Assembly: GCA_017476705.1 (NCBI GenBank)
Contig: JAFUZI010000032.1
Coordinates: 1 to 17,312, forward strand
Origin: Bacilli bacterium
GTDB lineage: Bacteria; Bacillota_I; Bacilli_A; RF39; UBA660
Direction of reading: 5' to 3'
DNA: 17,312 bases
In this document: piece by piece, positions 13,471 to 17,312 of the stretch
How the letters are laid out: every line of letters starts with the position of its first letter
Numbering within the stretch: position 1 is the stretch's first letter
Program-made: the position numbers and the translations under genes
Notes under the pieces: model-generated
Told to the model about the DNA's origin: nothing
Database searches by the model: none
Seen by the model: the letters and a program-made list of their open reading frames with translations, nothing else

Positions 13471-15126
13471 CATTATAACAGGAAGAATAATTGGACGTCT
13501 TCCTGTTTTTTCATATGTATAGTTTGATAATGTTGAAACGATTTCATTTTTGATTTCGCCAAAACCGATTTGATTATTTATTTTATTTAAAATTGCTTTT
13601 TTACTTAAATTTTCAAGTTCACGAAGTAATTCTTCATTTTCATTTACTTGAACAAAACCTCTAGTGGTAATATTTACTTTACCTAAAAGTTCTTTATTTT
13701 TCATATTTATATTAGCGATTACTACGATTATTCCATCGTTAGCCATTATCTTTCTATCTTTCATAACAATTGATCCAGTAGAACCTATTCTGTTACCATC
13801 AACATAAGTATCTCCAGCTTCAACTCTACCAGCTCTTTTTATTTCTCCTTTATACATAGAAAGTACATCACCATTATTTAGTATAAAGGTATTTTCTTTT
13901 GGAATGCCACAAAGTTGCGCTATATCAGCATGTCTTTTAAGCATTCTATATTCGCCATGGAATGGCATTACATATTTAGGTTTAATAAGTCGGATCATTA
14001 GTTTAAGTTCTTCTTCGTTAGCATGTCCTGATGTATGAACATCACTAAGTGATGTATTTGTATATACTTTAACACCTTTCATATAAAGTTTATTAATCGT
14101 TCTAGATATATTAATTGCATTACCAGGAATAGCAGATGATGAGAATACAACAACATCATCTGGCATAAGTTTAATTTGCTTATGAGTTCCATCTGCAATT
14201 CTAGACAATGCCGCTAATGGTTCACCTTGTGTACCTGTACAAAGTAGGCAAACTTTTTCTGGTGGCATGTGATTTGCTTCTTCTGGTGTTACAAAGATAT
14301 CTTTATGTTTAATATATCCACCTTGAATAGATATTTCAATATTGTTCTCCATTGAACGACCAAATGTAGCAATTTTTCTTCCTGTTTTCTTACAATTATC
14401 TACAATATGTTTTAAACGATATATATTAGATGCGAATGTCGCAATTATAACACGGCTTTTAGTACTTTTTAAAATTTCATATAGAGCAATGTCAACTCTA
14501 GATTCACTTTTACTAAATCCTTCGGATAATGCATTTGTACTATCACTTAAAAGTAGAGTAGCACCTTTTTCTCCAATAGCAGCCATTTTATGTAAATCAG
14601 CCATTGTACCAATTGGAGTTAAATCAAATTTAAAGTCTCCTGTTGTAACAATTGTTCCGTTTGATGTAGTAATACATATACCATGTGAATCTGGTATTGA
14701 GTGAGTTGTTCTAAAAAATGATACTTCAAAGTTCTTAGTTTTAACTTTAGTTTTATCATCATAAGTAATTAAGTTTTTAAATTTTATATTTTTCTCATCA
14801 AGTTTTTTTCTAATTAATCCTACAGCTTGATTTGGAGCATATATGGCAGGTATATTTAAAGCTTGAAGTATAAATGGAATACCTCCTATATGGTCTTCAT
14901 GTCCGTGTGTTATAAATATTGCCTTAATTTTACTTTCGTTTTTCTTTAAAAATGTAAAATCAGGTAAAACATAATCTATTCCCATTAAATCATTTCCAGG
15001 GAATGTTATTCCGACATCAGTAATGATTATTTCATTACCATGCATCATACAATACATATTTTTTCCGACTTCACCAAGTCCACCTAATGCGAAGATCTTG
15101 GTATCTGTGTCTTCAAAAAATTTCAT
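13456..15126 (-). CDS. rnj: Ribonuclease J
   Basis: A metallo-beta-lactamase/beta-CASP ribonuclease with 5'-to-3' exonuclease and endonuclease activity, central to mRNA decay and rRNA maturation in Firmicutes. The zinc motif HGHEDH gives H74, H76, D78 and H79, with further ligands H142 (in TTHSIPDS) and D164 (in TTGDFKFD), the same numbering as B. subtilis RNase J1. The beta-CASP segment includes FASNIYRLKHI and LLCTGTQGEP, and PFHGEYRML carries the last histidine. The 556-residue length matches J1 (555). The start is 15126, preceded by AAAGGAG (15138-15132); a longer reading to 15150 would include that site. J1 and J2 paralogs cannot be told apart without the rest of the genome, though the closeness of numbering favours J1. 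Confidence 0.96.
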   Translation of the reverse strand: MKFFEDTDTKIFALGGLGEVGKNMYCMMHGNEIIITDVGITFPGNDLMGIDYVLPDFTFLKKNESKIKAIFITHGHEDHIGGIPFILQALNIPAIYAPNQAVGLIRKKLDEKNIKFKNLITYDDKTKVKTKNFEVSFFRTTHSIPDSHGICITTSNGTIVTTGDFKFDLTPIGTMADLHKMAAIGEKGATLLLSDSTNALSEGFSKSESRVDIALYEILKSTKSRVIIATFASNIYRLKHIVDNCKKTGRKIATFGRSMENNIEISIQGGYIKHKDIFVTPEEANHMPPEKVCLLCTGTQGEPLAALSRIADGTHKQIKLMPDDVVVFSSSAIPGNAINISRTINKLYMKGVKVYTNTSLSDVHTSGHANEEELKLMIRLIKPKYVMPFHGEYRMLKRHADIAQLCGIPKENTFILNNGDVLSMYKGEIKRAGRVEAGDTYVDGNRIGSTGSIVMKDRKIMANDGIIVVIANINMKNKELLGKVNITTRGFVQVNENEELLRELENLSKKAILNKINNQIGFGEIKNEIVSTLSNYTYEKTGRRPIILPVIMDIKK

Positions 15127-15168
15127 AATTTCTCCTTTCTTTTTAAGCAATAAATAATCAACTACATA

Positions 15169-15197
15169 ATTATATCTTTTTTTTGCCTATTTGTCCA
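15169..15197 (-). promoter_or_regulatory. SigA promoter of the RNase J gene
   Basis: On the minus strand TGGACA (15197-15192) and TATAAT (15174-15169) are separated by 17 bases. The leader would be about 35 bases, longer than for most genes in the window, and includes the AAAGGAG site. Confidence 0.75.
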
Positions 15198-15248
15198 GTT
15201 TTCATACTTAAAGTACAAAATATTGTTTTATTTTTTTAAAATTTATAT

Positions 15249-15254
15249 TATAAT
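15249..15254 (+). promoter_or_regulatory. -10 box just upstream of the 191-residue protein
   Basis: TATAAT (15249-15254) is followed after six bases by GGGTGAT (15261-15267) and the ATG at 15271. A TTGTTT at 15223-15228 is the only -35-like sequence, with an over-long spacing of 20. Confidence 0.45.
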
Positions 15255-15270
15255 TATTTTGGGTGATAAA

Positions 15271-15846
15271 ATGTATACAGAAAGTGAAACAAATGGTGAT
15301 TCGTCGTTTTATATAGAAAGTGAATTAATAAAAGATGATAGTTTTAAAGATATATCTGATTTAGAAAATAAAATTAGTTTATATAATACTAAAAAATATA
15401 TTTTGTGTAAAAGAATTTCATATGAAAAAGACCTTTTAGCAAGAAATCGTTATTCTAAACAAAAATTAGCTAAAAAAATTATTCTTTTATATTTTGCACT
15501 AGGAATGAGTATTATATTTATTCCTATTTCAGTTCTTCAAGTAATTATAGCAGTTCTTTATACATGCTTTTTTGCTAAAATATTAGATATAAGTGACAAT
15601 TTAAATAAAAAATCTAGAATTGAATGCAATAAAAAAGTAAATAAGATGAGAAGTGAGGTAATTAAATATAATCTTGAAATAGCAAATCTAAAAAAAGAAA
15701 TGAAACAATTAAAAGAAAAGGAAATTGTTACTAAGGTAGAAATTCATGGTATAAATAAAGTTGATGAATTAAAAAAAATAAGAGAAACTTATCTAAATGA
15801 TAATAACTCTATTGTCCATAATAAAACATATAAGAAACAAAAATAG
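15271..15846 (+). CDS. Unknown coiled-coil / two-helix membrane protein, second copy of the architecture
   Basis: I do not recognise this 191-residue protein. Start 15271 is preceded by GGGTGAT; a TTG at 15223 is rejected because the added residues are coded by the promoter region. After an acidic N-terminus (about 1-30) come a charged helix, two hydrophobic segments (about 71-88 and 90-105) and a long coiled coil (about 110-155), ending in a basic tail. The layout is that of the protein at 11859-12359. There is no enzyme motif. It lies between RNase J (divergent) and ftsY (same strand, separated by a terminator), so it is a single-gene unit. Bacterial membrane-anchored coiled coils with two adjacent helices are functionally varied, and no role can be given. 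Confidence 0.7.
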   Translation: MYTESETNGDSSFYIESELIKDDSFKDISDLENKISLYNTKKYILCKRISYEKDLLARNRYSKQKLAKKIILLYFALGMSIIFIPISVLQVIIAVLYTCFFAKILDISDNLNKKSRIECNKKVNKMRSEVIKYNLEIANLKKEMKQLKEKEIVTKVEIHGINKVDELKKIRETYLNDNNSIVHNKTYKKQK

Positions 15847-15857
15847 TTTCTTTTTTT
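15832..15857 (+). terminator. Terminator after the 191-residue protein
   Basis: A 7-base-pair stem (15832-15838 with 15846-15852), a 7-base loop and T to 15857. The TAG stop (15844-15846) spans the loop and the 3' arm. Confidence 0.75.
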
Positions 15858-15883
15858 ATCTAGTAATTTTATATAAAATAGTG

Positions 15884-15889
15884 TAAAAT
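15884..15889 (+). promoter_or_regulatory. Possible -10 box of ftsY
   Basis: TAAAAT is followed by AAGAGGTAAGGTGATAAT before the ftsY ATG. The only candidate -35 (TAGTAA, 15861-15866) is poor. It is listed because a terminator precedes ftsY, so a promoter must lie between 15858 and 15908. Confidence 0.35.
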
Positions 15890-15908
15890 TAAGAGGTAAG
15901 GTGATAAT

Positions 15909-16883
15909 ATGGGACTTTTTGATAAGTTTAAAAATGCTTTTAAGAAAGAAGAAGTTAAAGAGACAAAAGAATATGAAGTTGGTTTAGAAAAAACTAGACG
16001 AGAGTTTACATCAAAACTTAATTTACTTAATATGAAACATACTATTATTGATGAAGAATATTACGAAGAACTTGAAAGTATTTTAATAAGTGCAGATATT
16101 GGTGTTAATACAGTTATATCATTTATAGATAAATTAAAACATAGAGTAAAAAAAGAAAATATTACAAGTGTTAATGATTTAAAAGAAGTGATAGTAGATG
16201 AGATGTTTATAATCTATGTTCAAAATGAAATAATTGTAAATAAAATAAATTTTAATGATAAAGGCCCTACAGTTATTTTGTTTGTAGGAGTTAATGGAGT
16301 TGGTAAAACTACATCTATTGGAAAGATGGCAAGTAAGCTTAAAAATGATGGTAAAAAAGTTTTACTTGTTGCTGCTGATACTTTTAGAGCAGGAGCTATT
16401 GAACAATTACATGAGTGGGGAAATAGAATTGGAGTAGATGTTGTATCTGGTGAATCAGCTGATCCATCAAGTGTTGTATTCGATGGTGTAACAAAAGCTA
16501 AGAATGAAGGATATGATGTTGTACTAATTGATACAGCAGGTAGACTTCAAAATAAAGTAAATTTAATGAACGAGTTAGATAAGATGAATAAGGTGATTGG
16601 TAAAATTATAGATGGAGCTCCTCATGAGACTTTACTTGTAATTGATGCAACAACTGGTCAAAATGGTATATCTCAAGCTAAAAGTTTTAAAGAAATAACT
16701 AATATTACTGGTATTATTTTAACAAAACTTGATGGTACTGCAAAAGGTGGTATTGTACTTGCTATTAAAGAAAGTGTTGGAATACCTGTTAAATATATAG
16801 GTCTTGGTGAAGGTGTAGAAGATTTAAAAGTTTTTGATATAGAAAAATATATATATGGATTATTTAATGAATTAGGTGAATAA
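15909..16883 (+). CDS. ftsY: Signal recognition particle receptor FtsY
   Basis: SRP GTPase that receives ribosome-Ffh complexes at the membrane and hands nascent membrane proteins to SecYEG. At 324 residues it is the compact Firmicutes type without a long acidic A domain; a short charged N-terminus is followed by the N-domain helices (to ~115). The G domain shows G1 GVNGVGKT (127-134), the insertion-box motif DTFRAGAIEQL, G3 DTAGRLQ (208-214), G4 TKLDG (272-276) and the closing GLGEGVEDL. The ribosome site is GGTGAT. A small membrane-protein gene starts two bases after its stop and ylxM follows, the usual order leading to ffh, which should lie beyond the window. Confidence 0.97.
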   Translation: MGLFDKFKNAFKKEEVKETKEYEVGLEKTRREFTSKLNLLNMKHTIIDEEYYEELESILISADIGVNTVISFIDKLKHRVKKENITSVNDLKEVIVDEMFIIYVQNEIIVNKINFNDKGPTVILFVGVNGVGKTTSIGKMASKLKNDGKKVLLVAADTFRAGAIEQLHEWGNRIGVDVVSGESADPSSVVFDGVTKAKNEGYDVVLIDTAGRLQNKVNLMNELDKMNKVIGKIIDGAPHETLLVIDATTGQNGISQAKSFKEITNITGIILTKLDGTAKGGIVLAIKESVGIPVKYIGLGEGVEDLKVFDIEKYIYGLFNELGE

Positions 16884-16885
16884 TT

Positions 16886-17125
16886 ATGAAAAAAATAGGA
16901 ATTTATTTACAGTTTATTTTATCAATTTTACTTCTTATCGTGTTAATTGCTGGATTGTTTGTTAAAGGTTTAGATTTAATATGGATTAGTATTATGGGAT
17001 TACTTTTACTTATACTTAGTTTTAATAATCATAATATCTATAAAAGAAAATATGCAACACCAATTTATTTAATATTTGGTATAATAGTATTAGTAAGTGT
17101 AGTGGTGAGGTTAATAAATGGATAA
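16886..17125 (+). CDS. Small membrane protein between ftsY and ylxM
   Basis: A 79-residue protein with three probable membrane helices (about 5-26, 29-45 and 58-76) separated by a short polar, basic loop (NNHNIYKRKYA). I do not recognise a family. Its AGGTGA ribosome site lies in the last codons of ftsY and its end overlaps ylxM by 8 bases, so all three are probably made from one message and translationally coupled. In B. subtilis ylxM follows ftsY without such a gene, as I recall. A link to protein targeting is suggested only by position. Confidence 0.8.
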   Translation: MKKIGIYLQFILSILLLIVLIAGLFVKGLDLIWISIMGLLLLILSFNNHNIYKRKYATPIYLIFGIIVLVSVVVRLING

Positions 17126-17312
17126 TAGACTTTATTTAATAGATTTATATGATTTATATGGAGAACTTTTAACAGATAAACAACAGTCTTATTTTGAAGA
17201 TTATTATTTTGATAATTTAACACTACAAGAAATAGCTGAGAATAGTGATGTATCTAGAAATGCTATTCATAAACAAATAAAAGAAGCAGAAGATAAATTA
17301 AATCATTTTGAA
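17118..17312 (+). CDS. ylxM: YlxM-family SRP-associated helix-turn-helix protein, N-terminal part (3' end outside window)
   Basis: The window ends after 65 codons of an open frame. The N-terminus (LYDLYGELLTDKQQSYFEDYYFDNLTLQEIAENSDVSRNAIHKQIKEAEDKL) is the sigma-70 region-4-like helix-turn-helix of the YlxM/p13 family, which is encoded beside ffh and, in Streptococcus, was reported to modulate SRP activity. The start is the ATG at 17118, after GGTGAGG (17104-17110), overlapping the end of the small membrane-protein gene. The frame is too short for some callers because it runs off the edge. The full family length is ~100-120 residues. Confidence 0.92.
   Translation, partial: MDNRLYLIDLYDLYGELLTDKQQSYFEDYYFDNLTLQEIAENSDVSRNAIHKQIKEAEDKLNHFE

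Noticed and set aside
14342..14704. 120-codon plus-strand frame opposite the RNase J gene
   Set aside because: It is a shadow of the beta-CASP coding region, with no ribosome site or domain.
15223..15270. TTG start giving the 191-residue protein a hydrophobic N-terminal extension
   Set aside because: The extension is translated from the TATAAT and ribosome-site region; ATG 15271 has GGGTGAT at the right distance.
1..17312. CRISPR array, insertion sequence, prophage or toxin-antitoxin system
   Set aside because: No spaced direct repeats, transposase, integrase, phage structural gene or paired small toxin/antitoxin pattern was found.

Overview
The window is strongly AT-rich DNA (under 30% G+C by eye) from a low-GC, endospore-forming member of the Bacilli. 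SpoIVA, SpoVIF, YunB and Cse60 point to sporulation. A Phe T-box ahead of pheST, RNase J, ClpC, YutD and the ftsY-ylxM pair are Firmicutes landmarks. Tryptophan is TGG and every visible stop is TAA or TAG. An uncultured gut lineage near Erysipelotrichales/RF39 is a guess from composition and gene style, not something the sequence proves.

Layout. 2-706: end of a coiled-coil plus M23 peptidoglycan hydrolase. 774-953: cse60-like sporulation gene, convergent with an unknown 102-residue helical protein (962-1270, minus). 1383-3662: ClpC unfoldase. 3734-4243: unknown protein. 4280-4493: T-box leader with a UUC (Phe) specifier, controlling an alpha/beta hydrolase, pheS and pheT (4505-8658). 8768-9904: lone prepilin carrying an InlB-type repeat. 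9981-11752 (minus): spoVIF then spoIVA. 11859-13413: small coil/membrane protein, yunB and yutD. 13456-15126 (minus): RNase J. 15271-15846: second coil/membrane protein of the same architecture. 15909-17312: ftsY, a 79-residue membrane protein and the start of ylxM, the usual signal-recognition-particle neighbourhood.

How it fits together. Housekeeping functions (Phe-tRNA charging, proteolysis, RNA turnover, protein targeting) alternate with mother-cell sporulation genes. No mobile element, CRISPR array, phage gene or rRNA/tRNA gene was seen, and gene-free stretches are all shorter than 300 bases. The more unusual signals are regulatory. Two sporulation genes appear leaderless. Several genes have a -10 box almost touching the Shine-Dalgarno sequence. 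A hairpin may hide the spoIVA ribosome site unless transcription starts inside its loop. Several terminators contain the stop codon of the gene they end. The only candidates for undescribed biology among the proteins are the two coil/two-helix membrane proteins, the prepilin-InlB fusion, and the orphan 102-, 169- and 79-residue proteins.
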